DNA of 64,000 nucleotides, taken from positions 33,766 through 97,765 of the forward strand of contig NZ_CALYOY010000002.1 of NCBI RefSeq assembly GCF_945269915.1, in the 5' to 3' direction. The notes beneath the pieces were generated by a model. That model was given only the letters and a program-made list of their open reading frames with translations, searched no databases and was not told the DNA's origin. The translations under genes and the position numbers were made by a program. Shown one piece after another: positions 56,958 to 64,000 of the stretch (positions are counted from its first letter, which is position 1; each line of letters begins with the position of its first letter). The DNA comes from an uncultured Bifidobacterium sp. Its GTDB lineage: Bacteria; Actinomycetota; Actinomycetes; Actinomycetales; Bifidobacteriaceae.

Positions 56958-58081
56958 TGGGGGTACGACGTGGACCGCTGGCCTATGGGGAGCGTGTGCA
57001 GCTGACCGACCGGAAGGGTCGCCTGCTCACCGTCATGCTCACCCCGGGTGGGGTGACCCAGACCGATCGGGGATTCCTGCCCCATGAGGCCATGGTCGGC
57101 CTGCCTGAGGGTTCCGTCATCACCTCCATATCAGCCAAAGCCTGGCATGGCCTCCATACTGATGCCGAGCCTGATGCAAGCGGACCGTTGGAACGAGACC
57201 GGGCCAAGCCCTGGAAGTCGGCCCGGGCCGTCGGCGGCTGGCAGTATACGGTCATGCGACCCCGTATGGAGGACTTCATCCTCTCCATGCCCCGGGGTGC
57301 CCAGATCATGTACCCCAAGGACATCGCCCAGGTCATCTCCCTGGGCGACATCCGTCAGGGGATGCGCGTCCTGGAATCCGGCGCGGGTTCCGGGGCCATG
57401 AGCCTGGGCCTCCTTGATGCCGTCGGACCGGAGGGGTCCCTGACCAGCATCGAGGCCCGGCCGGAATTCGCCCGTGTGGCCATGGGCAACGCCACCGTCT
57501 ATTACGGCGGCCGCCCCGCCTGGTGGAACCTCCTGGTCGGGGACTTTGACACCAGATCGGTCGAACTGGCCGAAGGGTACTTCGACCGGATCGTCCTGGA
57601 CATGCTGGACCCCTGGAACAGGTTGGACTCCGCCTATCGGGTGGTGGCCCCGGGCGGGGTCATCACCGCCTACATCACCACCACCACCCAGATGAGCCGG
57701 ATGGTGGAGGCCCTACGCAAGAGCGGGCACTGGACCGAGCCGGAGATTCAGGAGACCATGGAACGTTCCTGGAAGGCCGACGGTCTGGCGGTTCGTCCCG
57801 AGCACCAGATGATCGGCCACACCGGCTTCCTGGTGACCAGCAGGGCCATGGCCCCCGGCCAGGAGGCCCTCCACAGGAAGATCCGGGCCACCAAGGACTA
57901 CACCACCGACATCGACCAGATGGTTGCCGGGTCCGGTGGGAACCAGGACCTGGAATCCCTGAAGCTCAGGGACATCTCGGATCGGAAACTGCGCAGGGTC
58001 CTGCGTGATCTGGACAGGGAGATAGGGACCATCGACCGGAACAGCACGACTCCAGAAGACCGTGGAGAAACGAGGGGCTGA
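56957..58081 (+). CDS. trmI: tRNA (adenine-58-N1)-methyltransferase
   Basis: A 374-residue Rossmann-fold SAM methyltransferase making m1A58 in the tRNA T-loop. The SAM motif is VLESGAGSGAMSLGLL; the family's QIMYPKDIAQVISLGDI segment precedes it and the DMLDPWNRLD catalytic segment follows. About 70 residues longer at the C-terminus than typical, with a charged tail. Start ATG 56957 overlaps the exporter stop (TGATG), so it is co-transcribed with the exporter pair. This coupling seems incidental in function. Confidence 0.93.
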   Translation: MGVRRGPLAYGERVQLTDRKGRLLTVMLTPGGVTQTDRGFLPHEAMVGLPEGSVITSISAKAWHGLHTDAEPDASGPLERDRAKPWKSARAVGGWQYTVMRPRMEDFILSMPRGAQIMYPKDIAQVISLGDIRQGMRVLESGAGSGAMSLGLLDAVGPEGSLTSIEARPEFARVAMGNATVYYGGRPAWWNLLVGDFDTRSVELAEGYFDRIVLDMLDPWNRLDSAYRVVAPGGVITAYITTTTQMSRMVEALRKSGHWTEPEIQETMERSWKADGLAVRPEHQMIGHTGFLVTSRAMAPGQEALHRKIRATKDYTTDIDQMVAGSGGNQDLESLKLRDISDRKLRRVLRDLDREIGTIDRNSTTPEDRGETRG

Positions 58082-58147
58082 ATCTGCCATAATGGGAGGG
58101 GATGGCCTCTTCGCTAACCGACCCTCCCATCGGAGAAAGGACTCGGT

Positions 58148-58708
58148 ATGGGTGTCAACATCAAAAAGATCACCAAGCACGCAGGCAAGTGCACCTATAC
58201 GTTGATGCTGATGCGCCATGCCAAGACCGAATCGGACGCACCCGATGGGGACCGGAACCGGCAGTTGACCGAGAAGGGGCTCAAGCAGGCCCGGAAGGTG
58301 GGCAAGGGTCTGGTCCGATACGATCTGGTGCCAGACAGAATCGTCTGTTCCGGGGCCCGACGCGCCCGTCAGACCCTGGACAGGATGCTCAAGCCCCTGG
58401 GGGACGGCCCCGAGGTGGACTATCGCGAGGACCTCTACGAGTCGGGTATGCAGGCCGTTTTCGACCAGCTGGCCCAGACCGGGCCCGGGCAGCACCGACT
58501 CATGATCATCGGGCACGAGCCCATCATGTCCATCTGCAGCCAGTGGCTGGCCAAGCCGGAATCCGACCCCGATCTTCTGGACCTCCTCAACCTGGGGCTT
58601 TCACCGGCGAATCTGGTCGTATTCGGTTCCGAAAAGCCCTTCAACCAGTGGGAGACCCACACGGCCCGGCTTCTGGGGATCCTGGCGCCGCACGACTTCT
58701 CCAAGTGA
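58148..58708 (+). CDS. SixA-like histidine phosphatase
   Basis: A 186-residue protein of the histidine phosphatase superfamily. The N-terminal LMRHAKTESDAPDGDRNRQLTEKG motif (catalytic His in RHAK) and the later IIGHEPIMS motif with the second His are intact. SixA phosphatases remove phosphate from phosphohistidine on signalling or PTS proteins. GGAGAAAGGA gives a strong site for ATG 58148. A ~15-residue N-terminal extension precedes the domain. Confidence 0.88.
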   Translation: MGVNIKKITKHAGKCTYTLMLMRHAKTESDAPDGDRNRQLTEKGLKQARKVGKGLVRYDLVPDRIVCSGARRARQTLDRMLKPLGDGPEVDYREDLYESGMQAVFDQLAQTGPGQHRLMIIGHEPIMSICSQWLAKPESDPDLLDLLNLGLSPANLVVFGSEKPFNQWETHTARLLGILAPHDFSK

Positions 58709-58789
58709 TGCGGTCGCCCTGCCACAAGCCCTTCTCCCGTCGGCAATCAGGAGGGGTATCAATTGAATTTATAGCGACACCTTACCCCT

Positions 58790-58809
58790 GCCGATTACCC
58801 GGTAACGGC
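58790..58809 (+). promoter_or_regulatory. Palindrome upstream of metE
   Basis: GCCG-A-TTACCCGGTAA-CGGC: the core TTACCCGGTAA is a perfect 11-base palindrome and the flanks extend it with one extra A. It lies 48 bases before the metE start, where a repressor or activator of methionine genes would be expected. Confidence 0.45.
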
Positions 58810-58857
58810 GGGCACTGCTAACCTGACCTGAGGTATCACCATCATCCGGGAGGTTTC

Positions 58858-61179
58858 ATGTCAGCCAGCACATCCGTGATCGGATTCCCGCGCATCGGCG
58901 CTCAACGGGAACTCAAGAAGGCCATCGAAGGCTATTGGAAGGGGAGGCTTGACCTGGACCAGGTCAAGGAGACGGCCCGCACCCTCCGTGCCGATCACTG
59001 GAGGCTCCAGCGGGAGGCCGGCATCGACCTGATTCCCAGCAACGACTTCAGCTACTACGATCAGATGCTGGATACCGCCATCCTCCTCAACGCGGTGCCC
59101 CGTCGCTACCGCGACCTGGGCCTGGGCCCCGAGGACACGCTCTTTGCCATGGGCCGTGGATACCAGGGCGACCAGGGCGACGTGACAGCACAGCCCATGA
59201 AGAAGTGGTTCACGACGAACTACCATTACCTGGTCCCCGAGATCGACGCGGATACCCGGCTCGAGCTGACCGGAACCAAGCCCTTCGATGAGTTCCAGGA
59301 GGCCAAGGACCTGGGCATCATCACCAAGCCCGTCCTGATCGGCCCCTACACCTTCCTCAAGCTGGCCCGCGGCCCCGAGGGCGAGAAGTTCGAGCCCGGA
59401 CAGGACCTGGTCGCCTCCCTGGCCCAGGCCTATGCCGACATCATCCGTCGCTTCGCCGACCTGGAGGCGGGATGGGTCCAGCTGGACGAACCTTATCTGG
59501 TCCTGGACAAGGAGGATGGCGACCTGGATCTCTTCAGGACCCTTTACCAGGGCATCCTACCCGCCCGCCAGGGTGGAAAGGGGAGCGTGAAGGTCCTCCT
59601 TCAGACCTACTTCGGCCATGTGGGCGACTGCCTGGACCAGATCAACGAGCTGGCCTTCGACGGCATCGGCCTGGACCTGGTCGAGGGGTGTGACGAGAAC
59701 CTGGCCGCCTTGAAGAGGTCGGGCGTGAGCCATGGGACCATGGTCTTCGCGGGGCTGGTCAATGGTCGCAACATCTGGCGCAACAATTATGCGGTCAGCC
59801 TGGGCATCCTGGACGCGGTCCGTCAGCTCACCCCGGATGTGGTCGTCTCCACGGCCTCCTCCCTCCTCCATGTGCCTTTCACCGTTGCCAATGAGGATGG
59901 GCTGGACGCACAGACCGTCCGTCCGCACTTCGCCTTCGCCGTCGAGAAACTGGGAGAGTTGCGCGATCTGGCTGTCCTGGCAGACACCGATGAGGCGGGG
60001 AAGAAGTCCTCCCGGGCCCTGGCCGACAACCAGCGCCTCTTCGACGGGACCAGGGTGGAGCGTGATCAGGCTGTATCCAGTCGTCTGGCCGCCCTGGATG
60101 ACCAGGACTTCGTCCGCCAACCCGACAGGGCGGAGCGGCAGCGGATCCAGGCCGATGAACTCGGTCTGCCGACCCTGCCGACCACGACCATAGGCTCCTT
60201 CCCCCAGACGGCCGAAGTGCGGTCCTATCGCGCCAAGCTGCGCAAGAAGGAGATCGGTCAGGAGGAGTACGACCAGTTCATCGCCTCCCAGATCGACCAG
60301 GTCATCGACCACCAGGAGCGGATCGGCCTGGACGTACTGGTCCATGGAGAGTTTGAGCGCAACGACATGGTCGAGTACTTCGGTCAGAACCTGAACGGGT
60401 ACCTCTTCACCAAGAACGCCTGGGTCCAGTCCTATGGCACCCGTTGCGTCAAGCCCCCCATCGTCTGGGGCGACGTATCCCGAGCCAGGCCCATCACCGT
60501 CCGCTGGAGCTCCTACGCCCAGTCCCGGACCAAGCATGTGGTCAAGGGCATGCTGACCGGCCCGGTCACCATTCTGAACTGGTCCTGGCCCCGTGAGGAC
60601 ATCTCCCACCAAGAGCAGACCCAACAGCTGGCCCTGGCCATCCGTGACGAGGTCCTGGACCTGGAGGCCGCAGGAATCAGGGTCATCCAGATCGACGAGG
60701 CCGCCCTCCGCGAGAAGCTGCCCCTCCGGCGCTCCGATTGGCACACCAGGTACCTTGATTGGGCAGTGCCCGCCTTCCGGCTGGTCCACTCGGCCGTCAA
60801 GCCGACCACCCAGATCCACACCCATATGTGCTACTCGGAGTTCAATGACATCATCAAGGACATCGATGCCATGGATGCCGACGTCATCTCCTTCGAGGCC
60901 TCCCGGTCGGATCTGACGGTCCTGGATGCCATCCAGGAGGCCCACTTCGAAACCGAGGCGGGTCCCGGGGTCTACGACATCCACTCGCCCCGCATCCCCT
61001 CCCGGGAGGAGATCGTCGAGCGGATCCATGCCATCCTAGACAAGCTGGATGCCGGCAAGGTCTGGATCAACCCCGACTGCGGGCTCAAGACCCGTGGCAA
61101 CGAGGAAACCTGGCCCAGCCTGGAGCACATGGTCGCCGCAGCCCGACAGGTCAGGGACGAACTCTCGGCGCAGCACTGA
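58858..61179 (+). CDS. metE: Cobalamin-independent methionine synthase
   Basis: A 773-residue zinc enzyme transferring a methyl group from 5-methyltetrahydrofolate polyglutamate to homocysteine. The N-terminal domain starts [18 protein letters not shown]; the catalytic C-terminal domain has [14 protein letters not shown], the zinc ligands in HTHMCYSEF (~656) and NPDCGLKTR (~741). Length is normal. GGGAGG lies about seven bases before ATG 58858. metF, which supplies methyl-folate, follows 50 bases later. Confidence 0.97.
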   Translation: MSASTSVIGFPRIGAQRELKKAIEGYWKGRLDLDQVKETARTLRADHWRLQREAGIDLIPSNDFSYYDQMLDTAILLNAVPRRYRDLGLGPEDTLFAMGRGYQGDQGDVTAQPMKKWFTTNYHYLVPEIDADTRLELTGTKPFDEFQEAKDLGIITKPVLIGPYTFLKLARGPEGEKFEPGQDLVASLAQAYADIIRRFADLEAGWVQLDEPYLVLDKEDGDLDLFRTLYQGILPARQGGKGSVKVLLQTYFGHVGDCLDQINELAFDGIGLDLVEGCDENLAALKRSGVSHGTMVFAGLVNGRNIWRNNYAVSLGILDAVRQLTPDVVVSTASSLLHVPFTVANEDGLDAQTVRPHFAFAVEKLGELRDLAVLADTDEAGKKSSRALADNQRLFDGTRVERDQAVSSRLAALDDQDFVRQPDRAERQRIQADELGLPTLPTTTIGSFPQTAEVRSYRAKLRKKEIGQEEYDQFIASQIDQVIDHQERIGLDVLVHGEFERNDMVEYFGQNLNGYLFTKNAWVQSYGTRCVKPPIVWGDVSRARPITVRWSSYAQSRTKHVVKGMLTGPVTILNWSWPREDISHQEQTQQLALAIRDEVLDLEAAGIRVIQIDEAALREKLPLRRSDWHTRYLDWAVPAFRLVHSAVKPTTQIHTHMCYSEFNDIIKDIDAMDADVISFEASRSDLTVLDAIQEAHFETEAGPGVYDIHSPRIPSREEIVERIHAILDKLDAGKVWINPDCGLKTRGNEETWPSLEHMVAAARQVRDELSAQH

Positions 61180-61229
61180 CAATGGCGGTCGGCGGCCCCC
61201 ACAGCCGGCAGAAACAGAGATGATCCATC

Positions 61230-62108
61230 ATGCATGAGCCCATATTCTCCCTGGAAGTCTTCCCGCCCAAGCGAGATGCACCGGTGGGAACCATCTACGA
61301 CACCCTGGATGGCCTGGAGGGGCTCATGCCCGACTTCATATCCGTCACATATGGCACGGGCAAGCAGTCCGACCGGACGGCCACGGCCCGGATAGCCAGG
61401 ACCATCCATACCGAGTACGGCATTCCCGCCGTGGCCCACCTCACGGCCCAGTATGCCGACCAGGAGATCGTCGACCAGGCCCTGGATATGTTCGACAAGG
61501 CGGGTGTGGCCGCCGTGCTTCCCCTGCGCGGCGACAGCGTGGAGGGGAGGACCCCGGCCGGCGTGTTCGACCATGCCAGCGACCTGGTGGCCTACATCCA
61601 TGCCAAGCGCCCAAACATGACCATCTTCGGAGCATGCTACCCGGAGACCCATCCCGAGGCATCATCACCCCAGGCCGACCTGGACAACCTGAAGATCAAG
61701 GTCGATGCCGGGGCAACCCATCTGATTTCTCAGCTCTTCTATGACAATGACGACTTCGCCGACTTCCTGGCCAGGGCCAGGGCCACCGGAATCGACGTGC
61801 CGATCGAGGCGGGCATCATGCCCATCACCAACGTGGGTCAGGTACGTCACATGAGCGAGGTCTGTGCGGCGAAGATCCCGCCTGCGGTGGAGACCATCCT
61901 GACCAAGTGGGGCGATGACCGGACCAGCCTGCGCGAGGCAGGAATCATCTATGCCTCTCAGCAGATCGCCGATCTGGTCTCCCAGGGTGTGGACGGAATC
62001 CATCTTTACTCGATGAACCAGTCCGGCGTCACCCGCCGCATCTGGCACAACGTCCATCACCTCTTCAAGACAACTAAGCAGGAAGGCAACTCAGTGCTTC
62101 CCGTGTGA
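61230..62108 (+). CDS. metF: 5,10-methylenetetrahydrofolate reductase
   Basis: A 292-residue FAD enzyme making 5-methyltetrahydrofolate for MetE. The N-terminus SLEVFPPKRDAP holds the catalytic Glu segment; SVTYGTG, LPLRGDS and LISQLFYDND are family motifs, and AGIMPITNVGQ lies in the barrel. Its last ~18 bases overlap the 3' end of a convergent gene. A weak ribosome-binding site suggests it depends on transcription and perhaps coupling from metE. Confidence 0.95.
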   Translation: MHEPIFSLEVFPPKRDAPVGTIYDTLDGLEGLMPDFISVTYGTGKQSDRTATARIARTIHTEYGIPAVAHLTAQYADQEIVDQALDMFDKAGVAAVLPLRGDSVEGRTPAGVFDHASDLVAYIHAKRPNMTIFGACYPETHPEASSPQADLDNLKIKVDAGATHLISQLFYDNDDFADFLARARATGIDVPIEAGIMPITNVGQVRHMSEVCAAKIPPAVETILTKWGDDRTSLREAGIIYASQQIADLVSQGVDGIHLYSMNQSGVTRRIWHNVHHLFKTTKQEGNSVLPV

Positions 62109-62498
62109 TTTGCCACCTTCGGATGGGTTATCTCGAGATGTCCCGCTCTGGGATGACTTCCTTTTGGGTGAGTGTTCTTCGTTTGGTTTTCCCGTGCTTG
62201 ATCCCTGTCGGGGCCGCAACCATGTGAACCGAGTCTGCATGGTCCTCTTGATCGCCGGAATGATGCCGACCAGAATTCCCGCAACCATGCCTCCAATGGC
62301 CACCCAGGATGCCGCATCCTGGCCAAGGAGGATGGGAACGACCGCCAGGCCTATGCCGATCAGGGATGCAACCTGCGACCATGTTCTCTGATCGGGTGTC
62401 ATACGGTCGTTCATCATCGGCAGCAGACCGAAGAAGAATCCCACCAGAAAGGCCAGAATTCCGCATCCTATGATGACGGCAAGGTCCGTAGGCGACAA
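62091..62498 (-). CDS. Hypothetical membrane protein, four helices and basic tail
   Basis: A 135-residue protein. Up to four hydrophobic segments are seen (~5-27, ~44-60, ~66-84), the last ending before a highly polar C-terminal tail rich in Lys, Ser, Gly and Pro. The start is TTG 62498, with GAAGGGAG at the expected distance. It overlaps metF tail-to-tail and follows the ABC ATPase gene on the same strand by 12 bases, so it could belong to that unit. No family recognised. Confidence 0.65.
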   Translation of the reverse strand: MSPTDLAVIIGCGILAFLVGFFFGLLPMMNDRMTPDQRTWSQVASLIGIGLAVVPILLGQDAASWVAIGGMVAGILVGIIPAIKRTMQTRFTWLRPRQGSSTGKPNEEHSPKRKSSQSGTSRDNPSEGGKSHGKH

Positions 62499-62510
62499 GC
62501 CGGGCTCCCT

Positions 62511-63350
62511 TCAGACCTCGTCCAGGCTGATTGCCCGTGTGCCCCTCAAGGCGTGAACACGGGCCTGAGCATTGGCCATGGCGTTGATTCGTTCAGTTTC
62601 GTTCATGACATCTTCCGGGTCGATGCCTGAAATCAGTGCGACAATCGTCTCGTAAGAGGTCTTCGAGGTTTCCAGTATGCCTACCAGGCGCCCCTGCCGC
62701 ATGACGGCTATTCTATCGGCCACGGCAAATACATCGGGCAGGTCGTGGCACACCATGACGATGCTCTGCCCCTCGGAGCGCATCCGCTTGATGTAGTTGA
62801 GCACCTCGGCGGACTGCATGACGGAGAGTGAGGAAGTTGGTTCGTCGAGGAGTATCAACTCAGGGTTGTCCAGGAGAGTCCTGGCAATGGACACGGTCTG
62901 CTTCTGCCCCAGGGAAAGGGAGGCCATGGGCTGACCGACACGGATGACCGATGAGAGAGACTGAAGGACCTGCCGGGTCCGCCCCTTCATGGTCTCGTCA
63001 TCCCTGCACAGGTGTTTGTCCCGCAGTTCCTTGCCCAGGAAGAGGTTGGCGGATACATCCAGGTTGTCACAAAAATCCTGACCCTGGAAGACAACCGCAA
63101 CCCCCATCTGTGCGGCTGCACGGATGGAGGGTATGGCAACCGTCTCACCTTGCCAGCGCAGGGTGCCGGAATCGGGATGGAGAAGTCCTGACATGATTTT
63201 GATCATGGTGGACTTCCCGGCTCCGTTGTCGCCGACTATGGCCAGGACCTCACGGCGACGAACGCTGAGACTTACCTGTTTCAAGGCATGAATGAATCCG
63301 AATTTGACTGAGATGCCGCACATCTCCATCAATGGCGTGACGTCACTCAA
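62511..63350 (-). CDS. Single-domain sugar-type ABC ATPase
   Basis: About 279 residues. Walker A is GDNGAGKSTMI, Q-loop FQGQDFCDNL, signature SLSLGQKQTVSIAR (LSLGQ rather than LSGGQ), Walker B LILLDEPTSSLS, H-loop CHDLPDV. The pattern matches one half of RbsA/XylG sugar importer ATPases, like FrcA-type single modules. The likely start is TTG 63350, eight bases after AGGAGG; GTG 63359 lies on top of that site. It follows the ROK gene by 14 bases. No permease is visible; it would lie elsewhere. Confidence 0.88.
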   Translation of the reverse strand: MSDVTPLMEMCGISVKFGFIHALKQVSLSVRRREVLAIVGDNGAGKSTMIKIMSGLLHPDSGTLRWQGETVAIPSIRAAAQMGVAVVFQGQDFCDNLDVSANLFLGKELRDKHLCRDDETMKGRTRQVLQSLSSVIRVGQPMASLSLGQKQTVSIARTLLDNPELILLDEPTSSLSVMQSAEVLNYIKRMRSEGQSIVMVCHDLPDVFAVADRIAVMRQGRLVGILETSKTSYETIVALISGIDPEDVMNETERINAMANAQARVHALRGTRAISLDEV

Positions 63351-63364
63351 ATCGGCCACCTCCT

Positions 63365-64000
63365 CTATGATGTCTGGCCTGCGGATTGCGAGGACACGGC
63401 GATGTGCTCGTTGACTTTGTCGACTGCCATCATAGCCGCACCCAGTGCTGGCCCGGTAATCGGATAGTGGGCGGACAGAACCTCCATGGGCACCATGGCG
63501 TCTGGGAAAAGCATGCGTTGCAGGGTCTCCTGGAGTGGGTCCAGAAAGACCGAACCTGTAGTACCGAGTATGCCACCAAGAACGACAACCTGTGGATCAA
63601 CGGCATTGCATAGGTCGGCGACCACGTTGCCGATGCGGATGGCTGCATCGGCAACGATACGCCTGCAACCTGGGTCACCCTGTTTGACGTTGGCGACCAG
63701 GTCCTCCAAGGTCATGGTGCCGTGGGTCACGCTCAGCAGGGAGACCAGCCGGCTCTCATCCACAACCGTGTTCAGGCAGCCCCTGTTGCCGCAGATGCAG
63801 ATGTCTCCGAGGGGATCAACCTGGACATGGCCTATCTCACCGGCCAGTCCTGTCGTTCCCCGCCAGAGCTCGCCGTTGATGATGATGCCCGCCCCGACCC
63901 CATCATTGGCGTGAATGTAAACGAAGTGGCGCTTTCCGACAGCCGCCCCCATCCGCAATTCGGCCATTGCTGCGTAGTTTGCATCATTGTCGACGTTGAT
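63365..64000 (-). CDS. ROK-family protein (5' end cut by the window)
   Basis: The visible ~211 residues are the C-terminal part of a ROK-family protein. The first visible codons give INVDNDANYAAMAEL, the ROK signature, so the gene continues past 64000. The zinc site is seen in GHVQVDPLGDICICGNRGCLN and the sugar-binding Gly/Asp loop in GVGAGIIINGELWRG. Whether the missing N-terminus has a helix-turn-helix (NagC/XylR-type repressor) or is a glucokinase-type kinase cannot be told. Its position upstream of a sugar-type ABC ATPase favours a repressor controlling sugar uptake (inference). Confidence 0.9.
   Translation of the reverse strand: MNVDNDANYAAMAELRMGAAVGKRHFVYIHANDGVGAGIIINGELWRGTTGLAGEIGHVQVDPLGDICICGNRGCLNTVVDESRLVSLLSVTHGTMTLEDLVANVKQGDPGCRRIVADAAIRIGNVVADLCNAVDPQVVVLGGILGTTGSVFLDPLQETLQRMLFPDAMVPMEVLSAHYPITGPALGAAMMAVDKVNEHIAVSSQSAGQTS

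Overview
The window reads as one contiguous chromosomal segment of a high-GC actinobacterium, almost certainly Bifidobacteriaceae and most likely genus Bifidobacterium. The evidence is the gene order alaS-ruvX-mltG-aroC-aroKB-aroQ-pyrG, the fused shikimate kinase/dehydroquinate synthase, the sufB-D-C-S-U-T order, the rsmE-HIT-phoH-ybeY-corC-era block, and strong GC-ending codon use. Species cannot be fixed from sequence alone. There is no rRNA, CRISPR array, intact transposase or prophage; one tRNA gene is present.

Layout. 1-5.3 kb: two small membrane proteins, alaS, ruvX and mltG. 5.3-9.2 kb: a lone A24 leader peptidase facing the aroC-aroKB-aroQ shikimate genes. 9.3-13.7 kb: a UvrA paralogue lacking the UvrB-binding region, then pyrG. 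13.9-20 kb: complete Suf iron-sulfur operon. 20-22.7 kb: NCS2 uracil/xanthine permease, SPOUT methyltransferase, tRNA-Leu(GAG). 22.8-28.4 kb: rsmE, HIT, phoH, ybeY, corC, era. 28.4-33.3 kb: a lower-GC accessory island with an ECF sigma factor, three ABC-2-like membrane proteins, an ABC ATPase and a DUF2511-type lipoprotein. 33.4-42.4 kb: acyl-CoA synthetase, rplY, ilvE, a TRIC/UPF0126 protein, rpsT, lepA, hemW. 42.5-45.2 kb: two decayed, repeatedly frameshifted genes. 45.4-51.6 kb: gltB-gltD. 51.7-58.7 kb: a small membrane protein, an ABC ATPase, a heterodimeric ABC exporter, trmI, a SixA-like phosphatase. 58.9-62.1 kb: metE and metF. 62.1-64 kb (minus strand): small membrane protein, single-domain sugar-type ABC ATPase and a ROK-family gene cut by the window end.

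Most of the window is core metabolism: aromatic amino acids, Fe-S assembly supplying GltB/GltD and HemW, ammonia assimilation, branched-chain transamination, cobalamin-independent methionine synthesis, translation and ribosome maturation. The two non-core stretches hold the most interest. The 28.4-33.3 kb island looks like a self-contained regulated transporter: a sigma factor with no recognisable separate anti-sigma gene, followed by three permease-like proteins that share one short motif, then their ATPase. The 42.5-45.2 kb stretch preserves the outline of a translationally coupled pair (about 7-TM protein plus a signal-peptide, C-terminally anchored surface protein) that has been lost to multiple indels.
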